Shown: positions 7,604-18,026 of the stretch, piece after piece
How the letters are laid out: each line of letters starts with the position of its first letter
How positions within the stretch are numbered: position 1 is the first letter of the stretch
Assembly: GCF_030697305.1 (NCBI RefSeq)
Contig: NZ_JAUYQL010000022.1
Location: 1-37,431, forward strand
Direction of reading: 5' to 3'
Source of the DNA: Phenylobacterium sp.
Lineage (GTDB): Bacteria > Pseudomonadota > Alphaproteobacteria > Caulobacterales > Caulobacteraceae
Length of the DNA: 37,431 bases
Translations under genes and position numbers: made by a program
Notes under the pieces: generated by a model
Database searches by the model: none
Seen by the model: the letters and a program-made list of their open reading frames with translations, nothing else
Told to the model about the DNA's origin: nothing

Positions 7604-9445
7604 ATGCTCATCGTCATCCTCGGGATCGTCATCACCCTGGCGACCGGCATCCCGGTGCTCCTGCAACTGCTGAAGAACCATCCGCGCGGGCTGATCATAC
7701 TGTTCTTCGCCGAGATGTGGGAGCGCTTCTCCTACTACGGCATGCGCGGCATCCTGATCTTCTACCTGACACAGCACCTGCTGTTCGACGACGCCACGGC
7801 CAATGCGCAGTACGGGTCGTACACTTCGCTGGTCTATCTGCTGCCGCTGCTGGGCGGGGTGCTGGCCGACCGCTACCTCGGCACCCGCAAGGCGGTGGCG
7901 TTCGGCGCCCTGTTGCTGGTCGCCGGCCACCTGACCATGGCCTATGAGGGCCGCCCAGCCGACCAGACCCTGCGCTACGAGGGCCAGAGCTACGCGATCG
8001 CCGCCGAAGGCCGCATGGATGCGCGCAACGTCCACCTGATCGTGGGCGGCCAGCCTTATGCCTTCACCGCCGCCGAAGGCGGCGGGCTGGAGATCAAGGG
8101 ATTGCCGGCTGACGCGGCGCTGCCGGCGGTGCTGCCGGCCGGCTCCTACACGATGGGCAAGACCGTCGACCGCAACGGGGTCAACGCCTTCTATCTGGCG
8201 GTGTCGCTGATCATCATGGGCGTGGGCTTCCTGAAGCCCAACATCTCGACGATCGTCGGCCAGCTCTATCCGCAGGGCGATCCCCGGCGGGATTCCGGCT
8301 TCACCCTGTATTACTACGGCATCAACCTGGGAGCCTTCTGGGCCTCGATCCTATGCGGGGCGTTGGGCCAGTACGTAGGGTGGTGGGCCGGCTTCGGACT
8401 GGCCGGCGTCGGCATGCTGGCCGGGTTCATCGTCTTCGTGTTGGGCAAGAAGCACTTGGAAGGCCACGGCGAGCCGCCGCATCCGGGGCTGCTGGCCAAG
8501 CCCGTGCTGGGGCCGATCAATCGCGAATGGCTGATCTATCTGGCGGGCCTCGTCGGCGTCGGCGGGGTGTGGCTGCTGGTCCAGCGCAACGACCTGGTGG
8601 GCATCGGCCTGATCGCCAGCACGCTGATCTCGCTGGCGTTCGTCGTCGGCTTCCTGATCTTCAAGTGCGACCGCATCGAGCGAGAGCGGATGATGCTGGC
8701 CATGGTGCTGATCTTCGGCGCGGTGGTGTTCTTCACCCTGTTCGAGCAGGCCGGCACCTCGCTCAACCTGTTCGCCGCGCGCAACGTCGACCTAGGCGGG
8801 ATGACGGCGTCCCAGACCCAGTCGTTCAACGCGGGCTTCATCCTGATCTTCGCGCCGGTGTTCGCCGCGGCCTGGGCCTGGCTGGGCCAGCGCGGACGCG
8901 ACCCCGACCCAGTTCTGAAGTTCGGCCTGGCGCTGATTCAGGTGGGCCTGGGCTTCATGGTGGTGGTGTGGGGCGCGGGAATGGCCGACAGCGACTATCG
9001 CGTGCCGCTGGTGCTGCTGGGCCTGCTCTACCTGCTGCACACCACGGGCGAACTGTTCCTGTCGCCGGTGGGTCTGTCGCAGATCACCAAGCTGTCGGTG
9101 GCCTCGCTGGTCTCGTTCATGATGGCGATCTGGTTCCTGTCGTCGTCCATCGCGCAATATGTCGGCGGGCTGATCGCCGGCATGGCCGGAGCCGAGACGG
9201 TCGGCGGTCAGGTGCTGGACCCCGCCGCGGCGCTGGCCTCGTCGGTCAAGGTGTTCGCCATGCTGGGCTGGTGGGGGATGGGCTTCGGCGTCGCCTTCAT
9301 CGTGCTCAGCTTCTTCATCAAGGGCTGGTCGCACGGGGCCAACGACACCCACGGCGCAGCCCAGCCAGAGCCGATCGCCCCGGTGCTGGACGGCGAGCGG
9401 CAGGCGGTGAGTCCCGCCGCCATCCGCGCCGACCGCGAGGGGTAA
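7604..9445 (+). CDS. Proton-dependent oligopeptide (POT/PTR2) transporter with a large extra loop
   Basis: Major-facilitator-type symporter that imports di- and tripeptides with protons. It has 613 residues. The POT signature EMWERFSYYG is at 37-46, with GFLKPNISTIVGQLYPQGD (208-226) and YYYGINLGAF (236-245) following. Residues about 115-192, between the third and fourth membrane segments, form a roughly 78-residue polar insertion predicted by eye to be beta-rich. Typical bacterial POT proteins of about 450-500 residues lack it. ATG 7604 gives a start directly before the first membrane segment. An ATG at 7547 would add 19 residues. The ribosome site is weak for both. Confidence 0.92.
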   Translation: MLIVILGIVITLATGIPVLLQLLKNHPRGLIILFFAEMWERFSYYGMRGILIFYLTQHLLFDDATANAQYGSYTSLVYLLPLLGGVLADRYLGTRKAVAFGALLLVAGHLTMAYEGRPADQTLRYEGQSYAIAAEGRMDARNVHLIVGGQPYAFTAAEGGGLEIKGLPADAALPAVLPAGSYTMGKTVDRNGVNAFYLAVSLIIMGVGFLKPNISTIVGQLYPQGDPRRDSGFTLYYYGINLGAFWASILCGALGQYVGWWAGFGLAGVGMLAGFIVFVLGKKHLEGHGEPPHPGLLAKPVLGPINREWLIYLAGLVGVGGVWLLVQRNDLVGIGLIASTLISLAFVVGFLIFKCDRIERERMMLAMVLIFGAVVFFTLFEQAGTSLNLFAARNVDLGGMTASQTQSFNAGFILIFAPVFAAAWAWLGQRGRDPDPVLKFGLALIQVGLGFMVVVWGAGMADSDYRVPLVLLGLLYLLHTTGELFLSPVGLSQITKLSVASLVSFMMAIWFLSSSIAQYVGGLIAGMAGAETVGGQVLDPAAALASSVKVFAMLGWWGMGFGVAFIVLSFFIKGWSHGANDTHGAAQPEPIAPVLDGERQAVSPAAIRADREG

Positions 9446-9454
9446 ACCTCGCGG
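9433..9454. terminator. Hairpin between convergent transporter and tldD genes
   Basis: CCGCGAGG, a 6-base loop and CCTCGCGG form a perfect 8-bp stem that includes the transporter stop codon TAA (9443-9445) and ends next to the tldD stop codon. It could terminate transcription from both sides. There is no T-tract, so a classical intrinsic terminator is not proven. Confidence 0.45.
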
Positions 9455-10885
9455 CTAGAGGCTGGTGCCGCCGACGGTCAGGCCGGTGATCTTCAGCGAC
9501 GGCTGGCCGACGCCGACCGGCACGCTCTGGCCGCCCTTGCCGCAGACGCCGATTCCGGGGTCGAAGCCAAAGTCGTCGCCGATCATCGTCACCCGCGTCA
9601 GGCAGGACGGGCCGTCGCCGATCAGGGTCGCGCCCTTCACCGGCGTGGTCACCTTGCCGTCCTCGATCAGGTAGGCCTCGGTGCACTGGAAGACGAACTT
9701 GCCGTTGGTGATGTCCACCTGGCCGCCGCCAAAGTTGGCGCAGTAGAGGCCGCGCTTGGTCGAGGCGATCATCTCCTCGCGAGGGGTGTCGCCGCCGAGC
9801 ATGCCGGTGTTGGTCATCCGCGGCATGGGCATGTGGGCGTAGGACTGGCGCCGCGCGTTGCCGGTGGGCTGCAGGCCCATCAGCCGCGCGCTCATGCGGT
9901 CGTGCATGTAGCCGACCAGCACCCCGTCCTCGATCAGGATGGTGCGTTCCGTCGGCGTGCCTTCGTCGTCGACGGTGAGCGAACCGCGGCGGCCCAGCAC
10001 CGTGCCGTCGTCGAACACGGTGACGCCGGGGGCGGCCACCCTTTCGCCGATGCGCCCGGAGAAGGCCGAGGTGCCCTTGCGGTTGAAGTCGCCCTCCAAA
10101 CCATGGCCGACCGCCTCGTGCAGCAGCACGCCGTTCCAACCCGGGCCGAGGACCACGTCCATCTCGCCGGCCGGGCAGGGAGCCGCCTCCAGGTTGACCA
10201 GCGCCTGGCGCAGGGCTTCGTCGACCGCGCCCTGCCAGTTCTCCTGGGTGATCCAGGTCTCGAAGCCGGCGCGGCCGCCGGAGCCGGTGTAGCCGTTCTC
10301 GCGCCGACCATCGCGCTCCACCGTCACCTGGACGTTGATGCGGGCCAGCGGGCGCACGTCGCGGATCAGGCGGCCGTCGGCGCGGACGATCTCGACCACC
10401 CGCCGCTCGCCGGCGAGGCTGGCCATCACCTGCACCACCCGCGGGTCGCGGGCGCGGGCCCAGGCGTCGATCTCCTGCAGCAGGTCGACCTTGTCCGAGA
10501 AGCCCGGCGAGGCCAGCGGATTGTCCTCGCTATAGAGCTTGGCGTTGGTGTGGCGCGGGGCCTCGGCCGCCTGGCCAGAATAGCCCCGCTTCGCCAGCGC
10601 CGCGGACTTGCCGGCGCGGCCGATGGCGGCCTCGGAGATCTCGCTGGCGTGGGCGTAGCCGGCGGTCTCGCCCGCCACAACCCGCAGGCCGAATCCCTCG
10701 GTCGCATCGTAGGACGCTGATTTCAGCCGGCCGTCGTCGAACACGAAGGCCTCGCTCTCCGAGCGCTCGACGAACAGCTCGCCATCGTCGGCCCCGGCCA
10801 GCGCCTCGCCCAGGATGGCGCGCGCGCGTTCCGGATCGACGCCGGCGGATTCGAGGATCGATGGAGCGGGAGTGTGGGCGTTCAT
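9455..10885 (-). CDS. tldD: Metalloprotease TldD
   Basis: TldD subunit of the TldD/TldE (PmbA) protease, which in E. coli forms a cavity that degrades unfolded peptides and matures microcin B17 and antitoxin CcdA. It has 476 residues. The zinc site HEAVGH is at 256-261, and the third ligand Cys is probably C448 in GIGVCGKGG. Other family blocks are GFGLRVV near 64-70 and YCANFGGGQVDITNGKF (381-397). The partner gene tldE is not in this window. The gene ends against the convergent transporter gene, with the hairpin at 9433-9454 between them. Confidence 0.96.
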   Translation of the reverse strand: MNAHTPAPSILESAGVDPERARAILGEALAGADDGELFVERSESEAFVFDDGRLKSASYDATEGFGLRVVAGETAGYAHASEISEAAIGRAGKSAALAKRGYSGQAAEAPRHTNAKLYSEDNPLASPGFSDKVDLLQEIDAWARARDPRVVQVMASLAGERRVVEIVRADGRLIRDVRPLARINVQVTVERDGRRENGYTGSGGRAGFETWITQENWQGAVDEALRQALVNLEAAPCPAGEMDVVLGPGWNGVLLHEAVGHGLEGDFNRKGTSAFSGRIGERVAAPGVTVFDDGTVLGRRGSLTVDDEGTPTERTILIEDGVLVGYMHDRMSARLMGLQPTGNARRQSYAHMPMPRMTNTGMLGGDTPREEMIASTKRGLYCANFGGGQVDITNGKFVFQCTEAYLIEDGKVTTPVKGATLIGDGPSCLTRVTMIGDDFGFDPGIGVCGKGGQSVPVGVGQPSLKITGLTVGGTSL

Positions 10886-10933
10886 GAGGGACGAACCTGC
10901 GTAAACCTGGGAGACGTCTCAACAGATAGGCGT

Positions 10934-11302
10934 TCAGGCGCCGCGCGTCACCCGCCCGAGCAACGGGTCATGTCCCCAGTTCATCAGCGACCAGCGCCAG
11001 CGGGTGTGCGTCACATCGCCCCAAGGTCGCTGGGCCAGGTGGCGGCGGGCGTAGCCGACCACCTTCTTCATGTGGGCGTAGTCGGCGTCGGTGAGGTCCT
11101 CGGCCGGCCGGGCGCGGATCTCCAGGATGCGCCGGGCGGATTGACGGCCGATCGATTCGCTCTCGCCGCGGCGTGTGACCCCGACGCGCCGACTTTCGTC
11201 GGTATCCAGCCAAGCGCGCAGGGCCCTCGGCGTCATGTTGACCACGCCATCGAAGGCGTCGCGGATTTCACCTTGCTCGCGCGGGCTCAGCGGGGGACGC
11301 AT
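10934..11302 (-). CDS. DUF3140 domain-containing protein
   Basis: 122-residue basic soluble protein. The visible DUF3140 features are VNMTPRALRAWLDTDES, GRQSARRILEI, DADYAHMKKVVGYARRHLAQ and TRWRWSLMNWGHDPL. The family has no firm function. It is often described as DNA-binding-like because of its basic helical content, which is speculation here. The start ATG at 11302 was chosen because the conserved region begins at once (MRPPLSPREQGEIRDAF). The much longer open frame upstream (to 11695) runs antisense to ctaC and is not coding. The gene is divergent from the cox run with a gap of about 190 bases. Confidence 0.82.
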   Translation of the reverse strand: MRPPLSPREQGEIRDAFDGVVNMTPRALRAWLDTDESRRVGVTRRGESESIGRQSARRILEIRARPAEDLTDADYAHMKKVVGYARRHLAQRPWGDVTHTRWRWSLMNWGHDPLLGRVTRGA

Positions 11303-11492
11303 GCATGCTCCAGGGTCTGAAGTGGGGCCTGCCTTTGCGGCATGGCGCAACCGCCTTGGCAAGCTGGGGGAGAGCGCGTATGCACGCGCGCTGAAGGACG
11401 AGGGGTGCGGACGATGCGCCGCGCCGTCCATCCTGTCGTCGGGGGCGATCGTTGTTTGGCGAGGCGCGGCCGGCCAACCAGACCGAGGGGAC

Positions 11493-12479
11493 ATGAAGTC
11501 GAGGTTCAAGGGTATGCGGGCTGCGGCGGCCGGAGCGGCGGCCGGCGTGACGACCGCGTTGTGGAGCGTGAGCGCGCTTGCGGAGGACCTCGTCGGGCAG
11601 CCGACGCCCGGCGCCATCGACCTGCAGCCGGGCGTAACGCCTCTGCGGCACGACGCGATCTTCTTCCATAATATCGTCCTGCTGCCGATCATCACGGGGA
11701 TCAGCCTGTTCGTGCTGGGCCTGCTGATCTGGTGCGCGGTCCGCTACAACAAGCGCGCGAATCCGATCCCGGCGCGCTGGAGCCACAATACCGCTATCGA
11801 AGTGGCCTGGACGGTGTTGCCCGTCCTGATCCTGATGTTCATCGCGATCTTCTCGTTCAAGCTGCTGTTCGCCTACCACGACATGCCCAAGCCGGATCTC
11901 ACGGTTAAGGCGACCGGGTACCAGTGGTACTGGGGCTACGAATATCCCGACCAGAACGTCGCCGAGTTCATCTCCAACATCCTTCCCGAGAAGGAAGCCA
12001 AGGCGAAGAACGTCCCGTACCGGCTGGCCGCCACGGAGCCGCTGGTCGTGCCGGTGAACAAGGTGGTCCGTGTGCTGGTCACCGGCGCCGACGTGATCCA
12101 TGCCTTCGCCGTGCCCTCGTTCGGGATCATCACCGACGCGGTGCCCGGGCGGGTGAACGAGACCTGGTTCAAGGCCGAGAAGACCGGCATCTATTACGGC
12201 CAGTGCCGTGAGCTCTGCGGCGTCGACCACGCCTTCATGCCGATCGAAGTGCATGTTGTGTCTCAAGCGGAGTTCGACGCGTGGGTCGTCGGCAAGGGCG
12301 GCGGCGCCAAGCCTGCCGCCGCGGCCGCTCCGGCGACCGCCCCCGCTGCGGCGTCTCCCGCCGCCGCACCCGGCGCCGACCCTGCAGCCTCGTCCGCCTC
12401 AGCGTCCGCTGGCGCGCCTGCGCCGGCCGCCGCCACGACTGCTACGCCTGCGCCCGCTACGGCGCCGGCGGCGAACTGA
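11493..12479 (+). CDS. ctaC: Cytochrome c oxidase subunit II
   Basis: Subunit II of aa3-type oxidase. It accepts electrons from cytochrome c at the dinuclear CuA site on the periplasmic side. It has 328 residues: signal peptide about 1-30 ending in VSALA, two membrane segments near 58-80 and 101-125, then the cupredoxin domain. CuA ligands are visible as H203, C238, E240, C242, H246 and M249. The aromatic electron-entry patch is YQWYWGYEY (143-151). Residues 270-328 are an unusual Ala/Pro/Ser tail of low complexity. ATG 11493 has GAGGGG just upstream. ATG 11514 is an alternative. No clear promoter was recognised in the 190-base upstream gap. First gene of the oxidase run. Confidence 0.96.
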   Translation: MKSRFKGMRAAAAGAAAGVTTALWSVSALAEDLVGQPTPGAIDLQPGVTPLRHDAIFFHNIVLLPIITGISLFVLGLLIWCAVRYNKRANPIPARWSHNTAIEVAWTVLPVLILMFIAIFSFKLLFAYHDMPKPDLTVKATGYQWYWGYEYPDQNVAEFISNILPEKEAKAKNVPYRLAATEPLVVPVNKVVRVLVTGADVIHAFAVPSFGIITDAVPGRVNETWFKAEKTGIYYGQCRELCGVDHAFMPIEVHVVSQAEFDAWVVGKGGGAKPAAAAAPATAPAAASPAAAPGADPAASSASASAGAPAPAAATTATPAPATAPAAN

Positions 12480-14156
<1,677 letters not shown>

Positions 14157-14193
14157 CCCCGGCGGCCTGAAGCCGTCGAGGAAAGAGCCAAGG

Positions 14194-14224
14194 GGGCGCG
14201 GGCCGGAGCATCCGGCGCGCGCCC
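14194..14224 (+). terminator. Hairpin between ctaD and ctaB (possible attenuator)
   Basis: GGGCGCG-G-GCCGG pairs with CCGGC-G-CGCGCCC around a 5-base loop, giving a 12-bp stem with one G-G mismatch. TTCCGGCGTTTT follows, a weak T-rich trail. In the 92-base gap it could partly terminate transcription or protect the 3' end of the ctaCD message, so that structural subunits exceed assembly factors. This is inferred. Confidence 0.45.
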
Positions 14225-14248
14225 TTCCGGCGTTTTGAGAGTATCGTC

Positions 14249-15244
14249 ATGGCCATGTCGCCAGCCATCCCGGACGCCCACGCCGCCGCACCGGCGCGAT
14301 GGCAGGACTATCTGCAGCTCCTGAAGCCGCGGGTGATGTCGCTGGTGGTGTTCACCGCGCTCACCGGCCTGGTCGCCTCGGGCGGCGCCTTGAACCCGAT
14401 CCTGGGCGCCGTGGCGGTGCTGTGCATCGCGGTGGGCGCCGGGGCCTCGGGCGCGCTGAACATGTGGTACGACGCCGACATCGACGCCCGCATGCGCCGC
14501 ACGCGGGGCCGTCCCGTGCCGTCTGGGCGGGTGCAGGGCTCCGACGCAGCGGCCCTGGGGGTGGTGCTGTCGCTGTTCTCGGTGGCGCTGATGGGGATGG
14601 CGCTGAACTGGCTGGCGGCCGGCCTGCTGGCCTTCACCATCGTGTTCTACGCCGTCGTCTACACCATGTGGCTGAAGCGCTCGACAGCGCAGAACATCGT
14701 CATCGGCGGGCTGGCCGGCGCGCTGCCGCCGGTGATCGGCTGGGCCGCGGCGACGGGACACGTCCCGCTCAACGCCTGGCTGCTGTGTGCGATCATCTTC
14801 ATGTGGACCCCGCCGCACTTCTGGGCGCTGTCGCTCTACACCAGCGAAGACTACCGCAAGGCCGGCGTGCCGATGATGCCGGTGGTCGCGGGGCCGGCGT
14901 CGACGCGGCGTCAGATCCTGATCTACTCCCTGCTGTTCGCGCCGCTGTGTCTGGTTCCGGCGGTCACCGGCCTGGGCGGCGCGGCCTATCTGGCTGTGGC
15001 GGCGATCGGCGGGGCGGTGTTCGTGCTGCTGGCCTGGCGCGTCTACAAGAGCCGCGCCGGCGACACGCCGGAGATGCGCAACGACGATGGGCTGTACGAC
15101 GTCAAGGCCAACGCCAAGGACGCCCGCAACCTGTTCGCCTTCTCGATCCTCTATCTGACGCTGCTGTTCGCCACCCTCCTGGGCGAAGGCCTGGCGCATG
15201 CGCCCAGGCTGCATCTGCTGGCGAGCATCGGAGGCCCGGCGTGA
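14249..15244 (+). CDS. ctaB: Protoheme IX farnesyltransferase (heme O synthase)
   Basis: Adds a farnesyl group to protoheme to make heme O, the precursor of heme A for the oxidase. It is a UbiA-superfamily membrane enzyme of 331 residues with about nine helices. The first Asp-rich motif is NMWYDADID (N71, D75, D79) followed by RMRRTRGRPVPSGRV. The second region is around YTSEDYRKAGVPMMPVV. Its stop codon overlaps the GTG start of the next small gene, which shows translational coupling within the assembly part of the operon. Confidence 0.97.
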   Translation: MAMSPAIPDAHAAAPARWQDYLQLLKPRVMSLVVFTALTGLVASGGALNPILGAVAVLCIAVGAGASGALNMWYDADIDARMRRTRGRPVPSGRVQGSDAAALGVVLSLFSVALMGMALNWLAAGLLAFTIVFYAVVYTMWLKRSTAQNIVIGGLAGALPPVIGWAAATGHVPLNAWLLCAIIFMWTPPHFWALSLYTSEDYRKAGVPMMPVVAGPASTRRQILIYSLLFAPLCLVPAVTGLGGAAYLAVAAIGGAVFVLLAWRVYKSRAGDTPEMRNDDGLYDVKANAKDARNLFAFSILYLTLLFATLLGEGLAHAPRLHLLASIGGPA

Positions 15245-15393
15245 GCGAACCGCATCCCGATCCGGAGATCGAACGACGCGCGCGGCGCGGTCGCAACGTG
15301 GCGCTGGCCCTGGGCCTCGTGCTGTTCGTGATCCTGATCTTCGTCGTCACCATCGTGAGGTTAGGCGCCAATGTCCTCGACCGTCCGATCTGA
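15241..15393 (+). CDS. CoxF-like small membrane protein
   Basis: 50-residue protein: a charged N-terminus with EIERRARRGRNVAL, one membrane segment at about 20-40 (LALGLVLFVILIFVVTIVRL) and a short tail [10 protein letters not shown]. Small proteins of this pattern, named CoxF, sit between ctaB and ctaG in many alphaproteobacterial oxidase operons. Their role is presumed to be in oxidase assembly. The GTG start at 15241 overlaps the ctaB stop (TGA 15242-15244), and the stop lies inside ctaG, with a 23-base overlap. No ATG start is available, so this gene is easily missed in annotation. Confidence 0.8.
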   Translation: MSEPHPDPEIERRARRGRNVALALGLVLFVILIFVVTIVRLGANVLDRPI

Positions 15394-15997
15394 GGCGCCT
15401 GGGCGCTCGCCCGAGGAACGCCGCAACCGGCGCGTGGCGATCATTTGCGCGTCGGGCTTCGTCCTGATGCTGGGCGCGGCGTTCGCCGCCGTGCCGCTCT
15501 ACAAGGCGTTCTGTCAGGTCACTGGCTTTGACGGCACGGTGCGCCGCGCCGACGCCGCCCCGGATACGGTCCTGGCGCGCAAGCTGGAGATCCGCTTCGA
15601 CGCCAACGTCCGCGAACTGCCGTGGTCGTTCAGCGCAGAGCAGGCCAGCCAGACCGTGCGTATCGGCGAAACCGGACTGGCGTTCTTCAAGGTGACGAAC
15701 CACGCGAAGACGCCGATCACGGGTCGCGCGGTCTACAACGTCGTGCCGGAACAGGCGGCGGCTTATTTCCAGAAACTGGAATGCTTCTGCTTCTCCGATC
15801 AGACCCTGCAGCCCGGCCAGACGATCGAGTTCCCGGTGGTCTATTTCGTGGATCCGAAATACGCCGACGATTTCGAGACCAAGGGCAAGGAACAGGTGAC
15901 GCTGTCCTACACCTTCTATCCGGCTGTCGACGCTGCGCCCGGGGCGAAGCCGATCACGGTTTCAGCCCTTGGCGAAAAGGCGCGTGCAGGGCTATAG
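15371..15997 (+). CDS. ctaG: Cytochrome c oxidase assembly protein CtaG (Cox11)
   Basis: Copper chaperone that inserts CuB into subunit I. It has 208 residues: a cytoplasmic N-terminus, one membrane helix near 22-42 and a periplasmic immunoglobulin-like domain. The copper-binding CFCF is at 138-141, and the additional conserved Cys is C48 in YKAFCQVTG. The stretch [20 protein letters not shown] is diagnostic. The gene starts inside the CoxF gene and is followed by a 76-base gap with a perfect palindrome before ctaE. Confidence 0.97.
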   Translation: MSSTVRSEAPGRSPEERRNRRVAIICASGFVLMLGAAFAAVPLYKAFCQVTGFDGTVRRADAAPDTVLARKLEIRFDANVRELPWSFSAEQASQTVRIGETGLAFFKVTNHAKTPITGRAVYNVVPEQAAAYFQKLECFCFSDQTLQPGQTIEFPVVYFVDPKYADDFETKGKEQVTLSYTFYPAVDAAPGAKPITVSALGEKARAGL

Positions 15998-16018
15998 CGT
16001 CACGCGAATTCCGACGTT

Positions 16019-16038
16019 CGGACCCGGAACCGGGTCCG
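16019..16038. repeat. Perfect 9-bp inverted repeat upstream of ctaE
   Basis: CGGACCCGG, spacer AA and CCGGGTCCG form a perfect palindrome in the ctaG-ctaE gap, 36 bases before the ctaE start. It may be an mRNA hairpin that sets the expression of ctaE, or a dispersed short palindrome. Its layout (perfect arms, 2-base spacer) matches the one at 4508-4525. No T-tract follows. Confidence 0.4.
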
Positions 16039-16073
16039 GGCGGCGAAGGACTACAAGAGGGGTAAGGACCGAC

Positions 16074-16949
16074 ATGGCCCACGACGGCGTCAAGCACGAC
16101 TATCACCTGGTGGATCCCAGCCCCTATCCGCTGGTGGGCTCGATCGCGGCCACGGTCATGGCGCTGGGCGGCGTGGTCTGGATGAAGGGGCTGTTCGGCC
16201 TCGATAAGGGCACCTCCTGGGTGTTCTTCATGGGCCTGGCCGGCGTGCTCTACACCATGTTCGGCTGGTGGGTTCAGGTGGTGAAAGAAGCCAACCGCGG
16301 CGACCACACCCCCGTGGTTTCGCTGGGCCTGCGCTACGGCATGATCCTGTTCATCGCCTCCGAGGTGATGTTCTTCGTGGCGTGGTTCTGGATCTTCTTC
16401 GAGATGGCCCTGTTCCACGGTCAGCGGACGCTGTCCTCGATCGAGGAAGTCCGCACGGCCTGGGCGACCTGGCCGCCGCACGGCGTCGAGACCGTACCGG
16501 CCTGGAACCTGCCGCTGGTCAACACCCTGACCCTGCTGCTGTCGGGCACCACGGTCACCTGGGCGCACCACGCGCTGCAGACCGGCGACCGCAAGGGCGC
16601 CAAGATCGGCCTGATCCTGACCGTCATCCTGGGCGTGCTGTTCACCTCGATCCAGGCGTACGAGTACCATCACATTCTCGAGCACAAATACTTCTTCAAC
16701 GAGGAAGCGGCGAACGGCGGCCTCTATGGCTCCTCGTTCTTCATGGCCACCGGCTTCCACGGCTTCCACGTGCTGATCGGGACGATCTTCCTGGCGATCT
16801 GCCTGCTGCGGCTGATCAAGGGCGGCTTCACGCCGCAGAAGCACTTCGGGTTCGAGGCCGCGGCCTGGTACTGGCACTTCGTCGACGTGGTCTGGCTGTT
16901 CCTGTTCGCCTTCATCTACGTGATCTTCGGGGCGTCTGGCGGCCACTAA
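16074..16949 (+). CDS. ctaE: Cytochrome c oxidase subunit III
   Basis: Integral subunit III, 291 residues with about seven membrane helices, which stabilises the oxidase and helps proton uptake. Visible signatures are [16 protein letters not shown] at the N-terminus, [20 protein letters not shown] with the conserved buried Glu, and [16 protein letters not shown] and [16 protein letters not shown] near the C-terminus. ATG 16074 is preceded by AAGGA. An in-frame start at 15969 would overlap ctaG and adds no family sequence. The stop codon overlaps the start of the DUF983 gene (TAATG). Confidence 0.98.
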   Translation: MAHDGVKHDYHLVDPSPYPLVGSIAATVMALGGVVWMKGLFGLDKGTSWVFFMGLAGVLYTMFGWWVQVVKEANRGDHTPVVSLGLRYGMILFIASEVMFFVAWFWIFFEMALFHGQRTLSSIEEVRTAWATWPPHGVETVPAWNLPLVNTLTLLLSGTTVTWAHHALQTGDRKGAKIGLILTVILGVLFTSIQAYEYHHILEHKYFFNEEAANGGLYGSSFFMATGFHGFHVLIGTIFLAICLLRLIKGGFTPQKHFGFEAAAWYWHFVDVVWLFLFAFIYVIFGASGGH

Positions 16950-17308
16950 TGGCCGCACCCAACCCTCTGCTGTCGGGGCTGGCGGGTCGCTGCCCCAACT
17001 GCGGGGAGGGGCGCCTGTTCGAGGGGTTCCTGAAGGTCTCGCCCCGTTGCGAGGCCTGCGGGTTCGATCTGGCGAAGGCGGATTCCGGCGACGGCCCGGC
17101 GGTGTTCGTGATCCTGATCGGCGGCTTCATCGTCGCTTTCACCGCGCTGTTCACCGAGTTCACGCTGCATCCGCCGGTGTGGGTGCATCTGGTGATCTTC
17201 CTGCCGCTGACGGTGATCGTCTGCTTGGGGCTGTTGCGGCCGTTCAAGGGCGCGATGCTGGCCGCCCAGTTCATGAACCGCGCGTCGCAAGCGCGGCGCG
17301 ATGACTGA
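16949..17308 (+). CDS. DUF983 family protein, zinc-ribbon membrane protein
   Basis: 119-residue protein with an N-terminal four-cysteine zinc ribbon (C15, C18, C34, C37, in GRCPNCGEG and CEACGFD). Two membrane helices follow near 51-73 and 80-101. DUF983 genes regularly sit between oxidase subunit III and surf1 in alphaproteobacteria, so a role in oxidase assembly is likely, though the biochemistry is unknown. It overlaps ctaE by one base and surf1 by eight bases, which implies coupled translation. Confidence 0.9.
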   Translation: MAAPNPLLSGLAGRCPNCGEGRLFEGFLKVSPRCEACGFDLAKADSGDGPAVFVILIGGFIVAFTALFTEFTLHPPVWVHLVIFLPLTVIVCLGLLRPFKGAMLAAQFMNRASQARRDD

Positions 17309-18026
17309 GCGCCGCGGGCGCTTCCCCATCGGCGCGACAATCGCCATGCTTGTCGCGCTGGCGGCCCTGGTCGGCCTGGGCTTGTGGCAGCTTCAGCGGC
17401 TGACCTGGAAGACCGACCTCTTGGCCCGCATCGCCGCGCTGCAGGGCGCGCCGGCGACGCTGCTGGGCCCGGCGCTCGACAGCGCCGCAGACGGCGCGAA
17501 CCTGCAGTTTCGCCGCGTGGTGGTGGATTGCCCGGGGCTCGCCCAGGCGCCGTTCCTCGAGCTCTACGGGTTGCGCGAGGGTGGGGCCGGTTCGCGGCTG
17601 ATCTCGGCCTGCAAGGTCGACGCCGCGCGCTACCGGACCATCCTGGTCGACCGCGGCTTCGTCGCCGACACCATCTCGGCGCGGCCGCCGGTGGACGGTG
17701 CGGCGACCGCGCCCGTGCGCATGGTCGGCGTGCTGCGGTTGCCGGACAAAGCGACCTTCGTCACCCCGCCCAACGATGTGGCGGCCAACCGCTGGTTCTC
17801 GCGCGATGTGGCGGCGATGGCCAAGGCGTTGGACGCGCCGGCCCCAGCGCCGCTGTTCCTGATGGCCGAAACGTCATCCAATCCGGAATGGAAGGCGCTG
17901 ACGCCCGCGCCGATCCCGACGGAGATTCCGAACCGGCACTTCGAGTACGCGCTTACCTGGTTCGGCCTTGCCGGCTCCCTGCTGGCCGTCTATGCGGCCA
18001 TGCTCTGGCGCAGATGGAAGAGTTGA
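17301..18026 (+). CDS. SURF1 family cytochrome oxidase assembly protein
   Basis: SURF1/Shy1 protein, 241 residues, which helps heme a insertion or early assembly of subunit I. It has a helix at each end (about 11-28 with VGLGLWQLQRL, and about 213-235) around a periplasmic domain. Family motifs are FRRVVVDC, ILVDRGFV, WFSRD and NRHFEYALTWFGLA, in the usual order. The stop codon shares one base with the thrC start (TGATG), so thrC is tied to the oxidase transcript. Confidence 0.94.
   Translation: MTERRGRFPIGATIAMLVALAALVGLGLWQLQRLTWKTDLLARIAALQGAPATLLGPALDSAADGANLQFRRVVVDCPGLAQAPFLELYGLREGGAGSRLISACKVDAARYRTILVDRGFVADTISARPPVDGAATAPVRMVGVLRLPDKATFVTPPNDVAANRWFSRDVAAMAKALDAPAPAPLFLMAETSSNPEWKALTPAPIPTEIPNRHFEYALTWFGLAGSLLAVYAAMLWRRWKS

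Noticed and set aside
11303..11695. N-terminal extension of the DUF3140 gene to 253 residues
   Set aside because: The extension is antisense to the start of ctaC and carries no family sequence.
12300..12476. Ala/Pro codon repetition at the end of ctaC as a tandem repeat or CRISPR-like array
   Set aside because: There is no fixed repeat unit or spacer. It is simply low-complexity coding sequence.
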